Source: Arthrobacter mangrovi (lineage in GTDB: Bacteria > Actinomycetota > Actinomycetes > Actinomycetales > Micrococcaceae). Taken from it: DNA of 64,000 nucleotides. Under the pieces are notes generated by a model. The model had not been told where the DNA came from and ran no database searches. It worked only from the letters and a program-made list of their open reading frames with translations. The DNA lies in contig NZ_BRVS01000018.1 of assembly GCF_026011795.1 (NCBI RefSeq), positions 118,965 through 182,964 on the forward strand, read 5' to 3'. Of the stretch, positions 18,421 through 26,200 are shown one piece after another (within the stretch, counting starts at the first letter, position 1; each line of letters begins with the position of its first letter). Position numbers and translations under genes: made by a program.

Positions 18421-19299
18421 ATGGACCGCGGCCAACTGCGCGAGGTGCTCGAGCTGCTCTCCGGGCGGCCCCTGGCTGTTCTGACCGGAGCGGGGCTCAG
18501 CACGGATTCCGGTATCCCGGACTACCGCGGGCCGGGGTCGGTGCCGCGCAATCCCATGACCTACCAGCAGTTCGTCTCCGACGAGGCGTCGCGCCGAAGG
18601 TACTGGGCCCGGAACCACGCCGGCTGGCGGCATATGCGGCGCGCGGAGCCCAACAGCGGGCATTACGCCCTCGCGGACCTGGAGCAACGGGGCGTGCTGA
18701 CGGGCCTGATCACCCAGAACGTCGACCGCCTGCACCAGGCCGCGGGCAGCCGGAAGGTCATCGACCTGCACGGCCGCTTCGACCGGGTGGTCTGCCTCGA
18801 CTGCCGGACAACGGTGGATCGCGCCGCGCTGGCACTCCGCCTCGAGGAACTGAACGCGCATTGGATGGCCGGCCGGTCCGATGCCGGGGACGTAGCTCCG
18901 GACGCCGACGCGGATGTGTCCGATACCGAGGGCTTCGTGATTGCCGCCTGCGAAGTCTGCGGCGGGATGCTCAAACCCGACTTCGTGTACTTCGGCGAAA
19001 ACGTTCCCAAGGACCGGGTGGCGGCCGCCTACGCGCTGGTGGACACGGCGGCGGCGCTGCTGGTGGCCGGGTCGTCGCTGACTGTCATGAGCGGGCTGCG
19101 CTTCGTGCGGCACGCGGCCAAGCAGGACAAGCCGGTCGTGATCATCAATCGCGGCCGGACGCGCGGAGACGACTTGGCCACGGTCAAGGTCGAGGCCGGA
19201 ACCTCGGAATCGCTCCAGGCCCTGTCCGCCGGACTTCCGGAGCCCGCCGAGGCCGCTGCGGGCGCGTCCGATTGGCAAGCGGGTCCGGTTATCAGGTAA
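18421..19299 (+). CDS. Sir2 family NAD-dependent protein deacylase
   Basis: Sirtuin that removes acyl groups from lysine using NAD. Motifs: LTGAGLSTDSGIPDYRG (residues 21-37), TQNVDRLHQAAG, catalytic His117 (IDLHGRF), and a zinc site Cys125/Cys128 paired with Cys177/Cys180. KPDFVYFGENVP and VAGSSLTV complete the NAD fold. The stretch between the cysteine pairs is long and Asp/Ala-rich (about residues 150-172). At 292 residues it is within the class II/III-like bacterial range; acyl preference cannot be read from sequence here. Forms a short unit with the peroxiredoxin gene. Confidence 0.94.
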   Translation: MDRGQLREVLELLSGRPLAVLTGAGLSTDSGIPDYRGPGSVPRNPMTYQQFVSDEASRRRYWARNHAGWRHMRRAEPNSGHYALADLEQRGVLTGLITQNVDRLHQAAGSRKVIDLHGRFDRVVCLDCRTTVDRAALALRLEELNAHWMAGRSDAGDVAPDADADVSDTEGFVIAACEVCGGMLKPDFVYFGENVPKDRVAAAYALVDTAAALLVAGSSLTVMSGLRFVRHAAKQDKPVVIINRGRTRGDDLATVKVEAGTSESLQALSAGLPEPAEAAAGASDWQAGPVIR

Positions 19300-19360
19300 G
19301 GTATTTCCTTGTGATGTTGCGGCGGATAACGCATTGCGGCACTGTACAAGACATCGCAAC

Positions 19361-19433
19361 GGGTCTTTAGCTCAGCTGGTAGAGCGCCACGTTTACACCG
19401 TGGATGTCATCGGTTCGATCCCGGTAGGACCCA
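19361..19433 (+). tRNA. tRNA-Val (anticodon UAC)
   Basis: A 73-nt cloverleaf: acceptor GGGTCTT pairs with AGGACCC (one G-U), D-loop AGCTCAGCTGGTAGAGC, anticodon stem CCACG/CGTGG with loop TTTACAC (anticodon TAC at 19394-19396), T-arm GGTTCGATCC. Discriminator is A; CCA is not encoded. Confidence 0.97.
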
Positions 19434-19595
19434 CCCGCCAGGACCTCGGAGACGGGGTCCTGTTCGCGTTTAAGCGCACTGCGGGCCAGCGTGACGTATA
19501 CGGCCCGTCCCGGCAGCCTGCCCCTCCTCCCGGTTGGCCAAGGGCCGCCCCGGCTTGATACCAAAGAAGAGGAAGATTTCCGACCTTAGGTTGAT

Positions 19596-20510
19596 ATGCC
19601 CAAACGCATGACCCGGCCCATAGCCGGAACCCTGGCCGCGGCGACGGCCGCCACGCTCACGGCGTCGTCCGTGGGGCCGGCTGGCGGCGATAGCCGTTCC
19701 ATCCTCTCCTCGACCGCCCACGCCGCGCAGGACGTCGTGGCAGAGCAAGTGGCGGACCAAGTGGCGGCGCAGCCCCCGGCAGCAGAGCCGCAGGTTGCCG
19801 ACGGCTCCGGCACCCGGGAGGAGAAGTTCCGCGCCGCCATGGCCCGGCAGGCGGAGGAGGCCGGCCAGACGTTTTCCGTGGCGGTTCGTGATGATGCCAC
19901 CGGCCAGACCTGGACCTACGCGCCCGAGCGGCGCTACATGGAGGCCAGCGTGGTGAAGGTCTCCATCGTGCTGTCGCTGATCCGCCAGGCCACCGAGGAG
20001 GGCCGCGGGCTCTCGGACGAGGAAATCGAGCTCTCGCGGCTGATGATCACGAAGAGCGACAATGACGCCACGAACGAGCTGTACGCGAGGATCGGCGGAA
20101 ACGTCGGGCTGGGCGGGACCTACGAGCTGCTCGGCATGTCCGGTACCGAGTCCGGCCCCGGCTGGGGCGGCTCGCTGACCACGGCCGAAGACCAGCTCAA
20201 GGTCGTCGAGGCGGTCACCAAGGGCACGGACTGGCTCGACGAAGACCAGCGCGGCTACCTTCTCGAGTTGATGAACTCGGTGGAGGGATCGCAGTACTGG
20301 GGCGTTCCTGCGGGAACGCGCGACGCCGCCGTCGCCGTCAAGAACGGATGGCTGCAGGACGAGGACGGCCTGTGGAGCGTCAACAGCATAGGCCATGTCA
20401 GCGAGGGCGCCGACGATTACAGTATCGCCGTGCTCTCGGCCGGCAGCGCTGCCATGGACGACGGCGTCTCCCTCGTGGAAGACGTGGCCGCGATCGTCCA
20501 CGACCTCTAG
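19596..20510 (+). CDS. Exported class A beta-lactamase-fold serine hydrolase
   Basis: A 304-residue protein with a signal-peptide-like N-terminus and an Ala/Gln/Pro-rich linker (about 40-75), followed by a penicillin-recognising fold. Active-site Ser118-Val-Val-Lys121 (MEASVVKVS) and SDN (154-156, TKSDNDATN) are present. The third motif reads KNG (249-251) instead of KTG, and I cannot find the ExxN omega-loop glutamate of class A enzymes. It could be a wall hydrolase or DD-peptidase-like protein; resistance to beta-lactams should not be assumed. Preceded by tRNA-Val, followed by gnd. Confidence 0.82.
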   Translation: MPKRMTRPIAGTLAAATAATLTASSVGPAGGDSRSILSSTAHAAQDVVAEQVADQVAAQPPAAEPQVADGSGTREEKFRAAMARQAEEAGQTFSVAVRDDATGQTWTYAPERRYMEASVVKVSIVLSLIRQATEEGRGLSDEEIELSRLMITKSDNDATNELYARIGGNVGLGGTYELLGMSGTESGPGWGGSLTTAEDQLKVVEAVTKGTDWLDEDQRGYLLELMNSVEGSQYWGVPAGTRDAAVAVKNGWLQDEDGLWSVNSIGHVSEGADDYSIAVLSAGSAAMDDGVSLVEDVAAIVHDL

Positions 20511-20655
20511 CAGGACGTGCGCCGTCCGCGCGGGCAAAGCTGACAATATAGTGCAACCGCTTTTCCCTCGTGCCGGGGCTCCCATTAGGCTGGACGCAGG
20601 AATCCCACTGTCCGGCGCATCCGCTGCCGGACCGCACACCAGCAATGGAGACTTA

Positions 20656-22092
20656 ATGAGTGCACACATCGGCGTGACCGGCCTGGCCGTCATGGGCGCC
20701 AACCTGGCCCGCAACTTCGCCCGCAACGGCTACACCGTGGCGCTGCACAACCGTTCGGCAGCCAAGACGGATACCCTGCTGGAGAACTACGGCGACGAGG
20801 GCGACTTCATCCGGACCGAGACCCTCGCCGAACTGGTGGAGGCCCTCGAGAAGCCGCGCCGTGTGCTGATCATGGTCAAGGCCGGCGGCCCGGTGGATTC
20901 GGTAATCGACCAGCTGGTCCCGCTGCTGGACGAGGGCGACATCGTCATCGACGCCGGCAACTCCCATTACGAGGACACCCGGAGGCGCGAGGCGGCCCTT
21001 GCGGAGAAGGGCCTGCACTTCGTCGGGATCGGGGTCTCCGGCGGCGAGGAGGGCGCCCTGCTGGGGCCCTCCATCATGCCCGGCGGTTCGCGCGAGTCCT
21101 ACGATTCCCTCGGGCCGATGCTGGAGAAGATTGCCGCCAAGTACGACGGCGATCCGTGCTGCCGGTGGGTGGGTACCGACGGTGCCGGGCACTTCGTCAA
21201 GATGGTCCACAACGGCATTGAGTATGCGGACATGCAGGTCATCGGCGAGGCCTCGGACCTGCTCCGCTCGGCTGCCGGGCTGGAGCCGGCCCAACAGGCC
21301 GAGGTCTTTACCGAGTGGAACAAGGGACCGCTGTCCTCGTTCCTGATCGAAATCACCGCCGAAGTGCTGGCCCACCAGGATGCGAAGACCGGGAAGCCGT
21401 TTATCGACGTCGTTGTCGACTCCGCGGGCCAGAAGGGCACCGGGCGCTGGACAGTGGTTTCTGCACTGGAACTGGGCTCTCCGGTATCCGGCATCGCCGA
21501 GTCCGTGTTCGCCCGCGGGCTGTCCTCCCAGCGCGACCAGCGGGAACTGGCGCAGGACATCCTCGCCGGCCACGAGGACCGGATCCAGGTGCCGGAGGGC
21601 TTCGTCGACGACGTCCGGCAGGCGTTGTTCGCCTCCAAGCTGGTCAGCTATGCGCAGGGGATCGACATGCTGACCGCCGCCGCCACGGAGTACGGCTGGG
21701 ACTTGAAGCTGGATGAGATCGCCTCCCTGTGGCGGGCCGGCTGCATTATCCGCGCCGAGCTGCTGGACGACATCATGAAGGCCTACGCGGACGAGGACAA
21801 GCCCGCGAACCTGCTGTTCGCCCCGGCCTTCGCCGCCGCGATCGCAGACGCCGTTCCTGCCTGGCGGCGCGTTGTCGCCACGGCGGTCCAGCTGGGGATC
21901 CCGGTGCCGGTCTTCTCCAGCTCCCTGGCCTACTACGACGGCCTTCGCCGCAAGCGGCTGCCGGCCGCGCTGACGCAGGGCCTGCGCGACCTGTTCGGGG
22001 CGCACACCTACCGCCGGATCGATACCGAGGGCACCTTCCACACGCTCTGGAGCGGGGACAAGTCCGAAGTGTCCGCGGTGGATACCCACTAG
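20656..22092 (+). CDS. gnd: 6-phosphogluconate dehydrogenase, decarboxylating
   Basis: Oxidises 6-phosphogluconate to ribulose-5-phosphate with NADP in the pentose phosphate pathway. The dinucleotide fold is GVTGLAVMGANLARNFARNG with HNRS after the second strand, consistent with NADP use. Substrate and catalytic motifs: GIGVSGGEEGALLGPSIMPGG, KMVHNGIEYADMQ and VDSAGQKGTGRWT; C-terminal YFGAH-type region is FGAHTYRRID. ATG 20656 has GGAG upstream. At 478 residues it is full length. A hairpin follows. Confidence 0.97.
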   Translation: MSAHIGVTGLAVMGANLARNFARNGYTVALHNRSAAKTDTLLENYGDEGDFIRTETLAELVEALEKPRRVLIMVKAGGPVDSVIDQLVPLLDEGDIVIDAGNSHYEDTRRREAALAEKGLHFVGIGVSGGEEGALLGPSIMPGGSRESYDSLGPMLEKIAAKYDGDPCCRWVGTDGAGHFVKMVHNGIEYADMQVIGEASDLLRSAAGLEPAQQAEVFTEWNKGPLSSFLIEITAEVLAHQDAKTGKPFIDVVVDSAGQKGTGRWTVVSALELGSPVSGIAESVFARGLSSQRDQRELAQDILAGHEDRIQVPEGFVDDVRQALFASKLVSYAQGIDMLTAAATEYGWDLKLDEIASLWRAGCIIRAELLDDIMKAYADEDKPANLLFAPAFAAAIADAVPAWRRVVATAVQLGIPVPVFSSSLAYYDGLRRKRLPAALTQGLRDLFGAHTYRRIDTEGTFHTLWSGDKSEVSAVDTH

Positions 22093-22121
22093 GACGAAGT
22101 CTTTCCCGACCGGGAACGCGA

Positions 22122-22161
22122 AAGCCCCGGGCCGCTCTGGTCTTCCAGCGGCCCGGGGCTT
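22122..22161. terminator. Bidirectional terminator between gnd and cysE
   Basis: A 15-bp stem (22122-22136 with 22147-22161) has a 10-nt loop between two convergent genes. A and T residues flank the stem ends, so it may act in both directions. Confidence 0.8.
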
Positions 22162-22174
22162 CATGCTGCCTCGG

Positions 22175-22762
22175 TCAGATCCACATCGCCGGGTCGATGT
22201 ACTCGGCCGGGTCCACGGCCGGCTTCGTCTCCTTCTGCGGGTCGCGATGCCGGAAGGTTGCCGGGATGCCGGTGATGATCGATTCGGGCGGCGCGTCCTT
22301 GACCACGACGGCGTTGGCGCCGATGGCGCTGTCGGCCCCGATGACCACGGGTCCGAGGACCTTGGCGCCGGCGCCGATGACCACGCGGTCGCCGATGGTC
22401 GGGTGCCGTTTCACCTTGGCCAGGGAGCGGCCGCCGAGGGTCACCCCGTGGTAGATCATGACGTCCTCGCCGATCTCGGCGGTTTCGCCGATCACGACGC
22501 CCATGCCGTGGTCGATGAAGAACCGCCGTCCGATCACGGCGCCGGGGTGGATCTCGATGCCGGTGAGGAACCGCCCGAACTGCGAGAGCAGGCGGGCGGG
22601 GAACCGCAGCGCCGGGTTCGCCCACATCCGGTGGGTGAGGCGGTGGATCCAGATCGCGTGCAGCCCCGAATAGGCCAGGATGTTTTCGACCTGGCCGCGG
22701 GCCGCCGGGTCGTGCGACCTCGCAGCCTCGAGGTCTTCCCGCAGGCGCGCTGTGAATCCCAT
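22175..22762 (-). CDS. cysE: Serine O-acetyltransferase
   Basis: Acetylates L-serine with acetyl-CoA, first step of cysteine synthesis. It is the short form (about 195 residues). The N-terminal helical part contains [13 protein letters not shown]. The left-handed beta-helix has hexapeptide repeats and the conserved [25 protein letters not shown] and [11 protein letters not shown] 22762 is preferred over the GTG two codons upstream because GAGGA then has about 8-nt spacing. It lies 50 nt downstream of cysK in the same direction, so the two successive enzymes are likely one operon. Confidence 0.95.
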   Translation of the reverse strand: MGFTARLREDLEAARSHDPAARGQVENILAYSGLHAIWIHRLTHRMWANPALRFPARLLSQFGRFLTGIEIHPGAVIGRRFFIDHGMGVVIGETAEIGEDVMIYHGVTLGGRSLAKVKRHPTIGDRVVIGAGAKVLGPVVIGADSAIGANAVVVKDAPPESIITGIPATFRHRDPQKETKPAVDPAEYIDPAMWI

Positions 22763-22812
22763 TGCCACTTCCTCTTCGGCGGCGCGGCGGCCGCCGTTGC
22801 CGTTACGGATGA

Positions 22813-23748
22813 TTAGCCGCGGATGTCGTCGTACAGGATCGTGGAGATGTAGCGCTCTCCGAAGTCCGGGACCACGGCCACAATCAGCTTACCCGCGTTC
22901 TCTTCGCGCTTCGCGACTTCCAGGGCCGCCCAGACGGCGGCGCCGGCCGAGATGCCGCCGAGGATGCCCTCCTTGATGCCGAGTTCGCGGGCCGTGCGGA
23001 CCGAGGCCTCGGTCGGAGCATCAAGCACCTCGTCGTACACCTCGGTGTCCAGGATTTCGGGAACGAAGTTCGCGCCGAGGCCCTGGATCTTGTGCGGGCC
23101 CGGGGTTCCGCCCGTCAGGATCGGGGAGTCTTCCGGCTCCACGGCGACGACCTTGAGGCCGGGCTTGCGCTCCTTCAGCAGTCCGCCGGCGCCGGTGATG
23201 GTGCCGCCGGTGCCGATCCCGGCCACGAAGATATCGACGGCTCCCTCGGTGTCTGCCCAGATCTCCTCGCCCGTGGTGCGCCGGTGGATGGCGACGTTGG
23301 CCTGGTTCGCGAACTGCTGCGCCCAGATGGAGTTTTCCGTGGTCGCGACGATTTCCTTCGCCTTCTCCAGCGCGCCGCGCATGCCCTCGGAACCCGGCGT
23401 CAGGACGATTTCCGCACCGAAGGCGCGAAGCATCACGCGGCGCTCGGTGGACATGGTTTCCGGCATGGTCAGGATGACCTTGTAGCCGCGGGCGGCGCCA
23501 ACCATGGCCAGCGCGATGCCGGTGTTGCCGGATGTGCCTTCCACAATCGTGCCGCCGGGGTGCAGCGCTCCGGCCTTCTCCGCTGCGTCGACGATCGCCA
23601 CACCAATGCGGTCCTTGACGCTGTTGGCGGGGTTGTAGAACTCAAGCTTGACGGCCACCTTGCCGGGGAGGCCTTCGGCCAGCCGGTTGAGCCTGACCAG
23701 CGGCGTCCCTCCGACAATCTGGGTGACGTCGTCGTAAATCCTTGCCAT
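22813..23748 (-). CDS. cysK: Cysteine synthase A
   Basis: PLP enzyme making cysteine from O-acetylserine and sulfide. PLP lysine is Lys45 in [11 protein letters not shown]; substrate loop EGTSGNTG; phosphate-binding loop [11 protein letters not shown]-terminal [15 protein letters not shown] 23748 gives the family start [18 protein letters not shown], with AGAGG about 9 nt upstream; upstream in-frame residues are not conserved. At 311 residues it is full length. Followed by cysE. A nested hairpin lies 43 nt before the start. Confidence 0.96.
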   Translation of the reverse strand: MARIYDDVTQIVGGTPLVRLNRLAEGLPGKVAVKLEFYNPANSVKDRIGVAIVDAAEKAGALHPGGTIVEGTSGNTGIALAMVGAARGYKVILTMPETMSTERRVMLRAFGAEIVLTPGSEGMRGALEKAKEIVATTENSIWAQQFANQANVAIHRRTTGEEIWADTEGAVDIFVAGIGTGGTITGAGGLLKERKPGLKVVAVEPEDSPILTGGTPGPHKIQGLGANFVPEILDTEVYDEVLDAPTEASVRTARELGIKEGILGGISAGAAVWAALEVAKREENAGKLIVAVVPDFGERYISTILYDDIRG

Positions 23749-23790
23749 GAAAAGGTGCCTCTTCCCGCCCAGTGGGCTTAGTGCAGTGAC

Positions 23791-23825
23791 GTGCCTCGGC
23801 AGAGGCCTGCAGGCCACCAAGGCAC
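23791..23825 (-). promoter_or_regulatory. Nested hairpin in the cysK upstream region
   Basis: An outer 9-bp arm (23791-23799 with 23817-23825, one G-U in the minus-strand RNA) encloses a 12-bp perfect palindrome GGCCTGCAGGCC (23804-23815). It lies between the msrA stop (minus strand, 23862) and the cysK start, so it may terminate msrA transcripts or control cysK. No T tract follows. Confidence 0.45.
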
Positions 23826-23861
23826 AGTTGAAGCCAGCCTAGCCAGCGCCGCCCGCGGCCG

Positions 23862-24386
23862 TTAAGCCGCTAGCCATTGCGCGTAATATTTCCGGGCCTT
23901 CGCCAGCTTGGGGTTGATGATGACCTGGCAGTAGCCCTGCTCCGGGTGCTTGGCGTAGAAGTCCTGGTGGTACTCTTCGGCGCGATGGAAGGGACCTAGC
24001 TGCGCCACCTCGGTGACGATCGGGTCCCGCCAGTCCTCCTGCGCACGGGCGATGGCCGCCTCGAAGAGACCCTTCTGCTGCTCATCGCGGTAGAACATGG
24101 ACGAGCGGTATTGGGTGCCGACGTCGTGCCCCTGCCGGTTCAGCGTGGTGGGATCATGCGCCGCGAAGAACAAGCCCAGGATGACGTCCTCGGGGACCAC
24201 CTCTTCGTCGAAGGTGACCGCGACCACCTCCGCGTGTCCCGTCGTCCCCGAACAGACCGCTTCATAGAACGGGTTCTCCGTGTGGCCGCCGGTGTAGCCG
24301 GAAACCACCTCCGTGACTCCTTTCGTCTTCTGGTAGATCGCGTCCAGGCACCAGAAGCAGCCTCCGCCGAGCACAAAAGTCTTCAT
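23862..24386 (-). CDS. msrA: Peptide methionine sulfoxide reductase A
   Basis: Reduces methionine-S-sulfoxide in proteins. Catalytic Cys10 is in the motif GGGCFWCLDAIY; substrate-site residues lie in GYTGGHTENPFYEAVCSG, TGHAEVV and HDPTTLNRQGHDVGTQYRS. The C-terminal region keeps one cysteine (QGYCQVII) as resolving candidate. At 174 residues it is full length for the single-domain enzyme. It is in the same direction as cysK-cysE but with a hairpin between. Confidence 0.96.
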   Translation of the reverse strand: MKTFVLGGGCFWCLDAIYQKTKGVTEVVSGYTGGHTENPFYEAVCSGTTGHAEVVAVTFDEEVVPEDVILGLFFAAHDPTTLNRQGHDVGTQYRSSMFYRDEQQKGLFEAAIARAQEDWRDPIVTEVAQLGPFHRAEEYHQDFYAKHPEQGYCQVIINPKLAKARKYYAQWLAA

Positions 24387-24484
24387 GGTCTTAACAATGT
24401 CATGGTGTCCGCGAACATTCCCGAAGCGGAGCCGGGCCCGAAATGATCGCGCGGGGGCGCGGCCATTTGGGGTAGAAAAGGATC

Positions 24485-25390
24485 ATGAACGACGACGATC
24501 AAGCGCAGAATGCCGCGGATGCCCCGGAGCCTGCCGCCGAAGAGCAGCCGGGCGGCACGCCCGTGCTGGGGGATGTGCTGCTCGCAATTGAAGAGCTGTG
24601 GCCCCAGTCGCTGTCCGAGCCGTGGGATGCTGTGGGGCCCGTGGTCGGCCGGACGGGGGCCGAGGTCAAGCGGGTCCTCTTCGCCGTCGATCCGACGGCG
24701 GAAGTCATCGACGAGGCGCTGGCCTGGCAGGCGGACCTGCTGGTCACGCACCATCCGCTGCTGCTCAAGCCGGTCAATTCCGTGGCGGCATCGCATTTCA
24801 AGGGGGAGGCGGTGCACCGGCTGATCGAGGGCGGCTGCGCCCTGGTGACGGTGCACACGAACGGAGACAGCGCCGTCGGAGGCGTCTCGGATGTGCTGGC
24901 AGACGCCATGGGGCTCCAGGGCGTCAAGCCGCTGGTGCCGGCGGAGAAGGGGCTGCCGGAAGAAGGCATCGGCCGGGTCGGCGAGCTGTCGGAAGCGACG
25001 ACGCTGGGCGACTTCGCCGCCGTCGTTTTCGGCATGCTCCCGGCGGTTGCCGGGGGAGTGAAGGTAGCAGGGGACCGCAACGGGGTGGTCCGCACGGTCG
25101 CCGTCTGCGGAGGTGCGGGGGATTCCCTGTTCGACGCCGTCCGCGCCGCGCAGGCCGATGTGTACGTCACGGCGGACCTGCGCCACCACCCGGCGTCGGA
25201 GGCGCGCGAGGGAGCAGTGGAGGGGCGGCCGTACCTGATCGATGTCTCGCACTTCGGCAGCGAATGGCTTTGGCTGACCCCTGCCGCCGAGGCACTCGAC
25301 AACGTGCTGCGCGACCAGGGGTACGACGTCGAGGTCAATGTCAGCGGGATCAACACCGACCCTTGGGACTTCATCCTCACACCGGGCTGA
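24485..25390 (+). CDS. Nif3-like dinuclear metal-centre protein
   Basis: Hexameric metal-binding protein of the GTP cyclohydrolase I type 2/NIF3 family; biochemical role unsettled. The metal site appears as LVTHHPLLLK, then VHTNGDSAVGGVSD (most family members have HTNLD), and C-terminal DVSHFGSEWLWL. The first about 25 residues are Asp/Glu/Ala/Pro-rich and not part of the fold. ATG 24485 is the natural start. It lies 72 nt upstream of the coiled-coil gene, a pairing common in actinobacteria. Confidence 0.92.
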   Translation: MNDDDQAQNAADAPEPAAEEQPGGTPVLGDVLLAIEELWPQSLSEPWDAVGPVVGRTGAEVKRVLFAVDPTAEVIDEALAWQADLLVTHHPLLLKPVNSVAASHFKGEAVHRLIEGGCALVTVHTNGDSAVGGVSDVLADAMGLQGVKPLVPAEKGLPEEGIGRVGELSEATTLGDFAAVVFGMLPAVAGGVKVAGDRNGVVRTVAVCGGAGDSLFDAVRAAQADVYVTADLRHHPASEAREGAVEGRPYLIDVSHFGSEWLWLTPAAEALDNVLRDQGYDVEVNVSGINTDPWDFILTPG

Positions 25391-25462
25391 GCCGACGGGG
25401 CGAGGCGATAGGCTAGGACAATGCCGGCCGAGAGGGCACGGTTCGCATTCGGAAGGAAATCC

Positions 25463-26200
25463 ATGGCCAAGGCACCAGCATCCGAGCAGCTGAGGCTGCT
25501 TGACCTTCAGGCACTGGACAGCAAGTTGACCCAGCTGGACCGGCGCGCTGCCGCGGTTTCGGCCAACGCGGACATCGCGGCGCTGAAGGAAAAGCTCGCC
25601 GCCGCGGACTCCGGGCTCGTGGCCATCAACACCGAAGCCAGCGACACGGCCATGCAGCTCAAGCGGGCCGAGACCGACGTCGAAGTGGTCCAGGCCCGTA
25701 TTGATCGCGACCAGCAGCGGCTGGACAGCGGCGCCGGCTCGCCCAAGGACCTCTCCGCGCTGCAGAACGAGCTGGTGTCGCTGAACAAGCGCCGTTCGGA
25801 CCTCGAGGACGTGGAGCTGGAAGTCATGGAGCGCCTGGAGGCCGTAAGGGTTCGCCAGGCCGAACACCAGCAATCGAACGATGCCCTCGCGCAGGAACTC
25901 GTGGCGCTGGAGAAGACCCGCGATGACGAGCTGGCCGGCATCGCCGCGGAACGCAAGGACGTCGAGGCTGCCCGCGCGGAGCTGGCTGCTACTTTCGAAG
26001 CCCCGCTGCTCGCGGTCTACGAGAAGACCCGCGCCCATCGCGGGATCGGGGCCGCGCGGCTGTTCCACGGCAAGTCCGAGGGTTCCGGCATGCAGCTGAG
26101 CCCGGGAGACCTGAACGAGATCCGCGGAGCGGCGGCGGACGAAATCGTGTTCTGCCCGGATTCAGGCTGCATCCTCGTGCGTTCGGCCGACTGGAGCTAG
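25463..26200 (+). CDS. Coiled-coil hairpin protein with degenerate zinc ribbon
   Basis: A 245-residue protein of the CT398-like/C4-type zinc-ribbon family. Residues 10-185 are a long antiparallel coiled coil (QLRLLDLQALDSKLTQLD to ERKDVEAARAELAATF). The C-terminal domain should carry two CxxC pairs. The first pair is replaced by ARLFHGKS, and only the second survives, as FCPDSGC, so zinc binding is doubtful. ATG 25463 has AAGGA 6 nt upstream; an upstream in-frame start adds 14 non-family residues. Its stop directly abuts the stop of the convergent gene. Confidence 0.9.
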   Translation: MAKAPASEQLRLLDLQALDSKLTQLDRRAAAVSANADIAALKEKLAAADSGLVAINTEASDTAMQLKRAETDVEVVQARIDRDQQRLDSGAGSPKDLSALQNELVSLNKRRSDLEDVELEVMERLEAVRVRQAEHQQSNDALAQELVALEKTRDDELAGIAAERKDVEAARAELAATFEAPLLAVYEKTRAHRGIGAARLFHGKSEGSGMQLSPGDLNEIRGAAADEIVFCPDSGCILVRSADWS

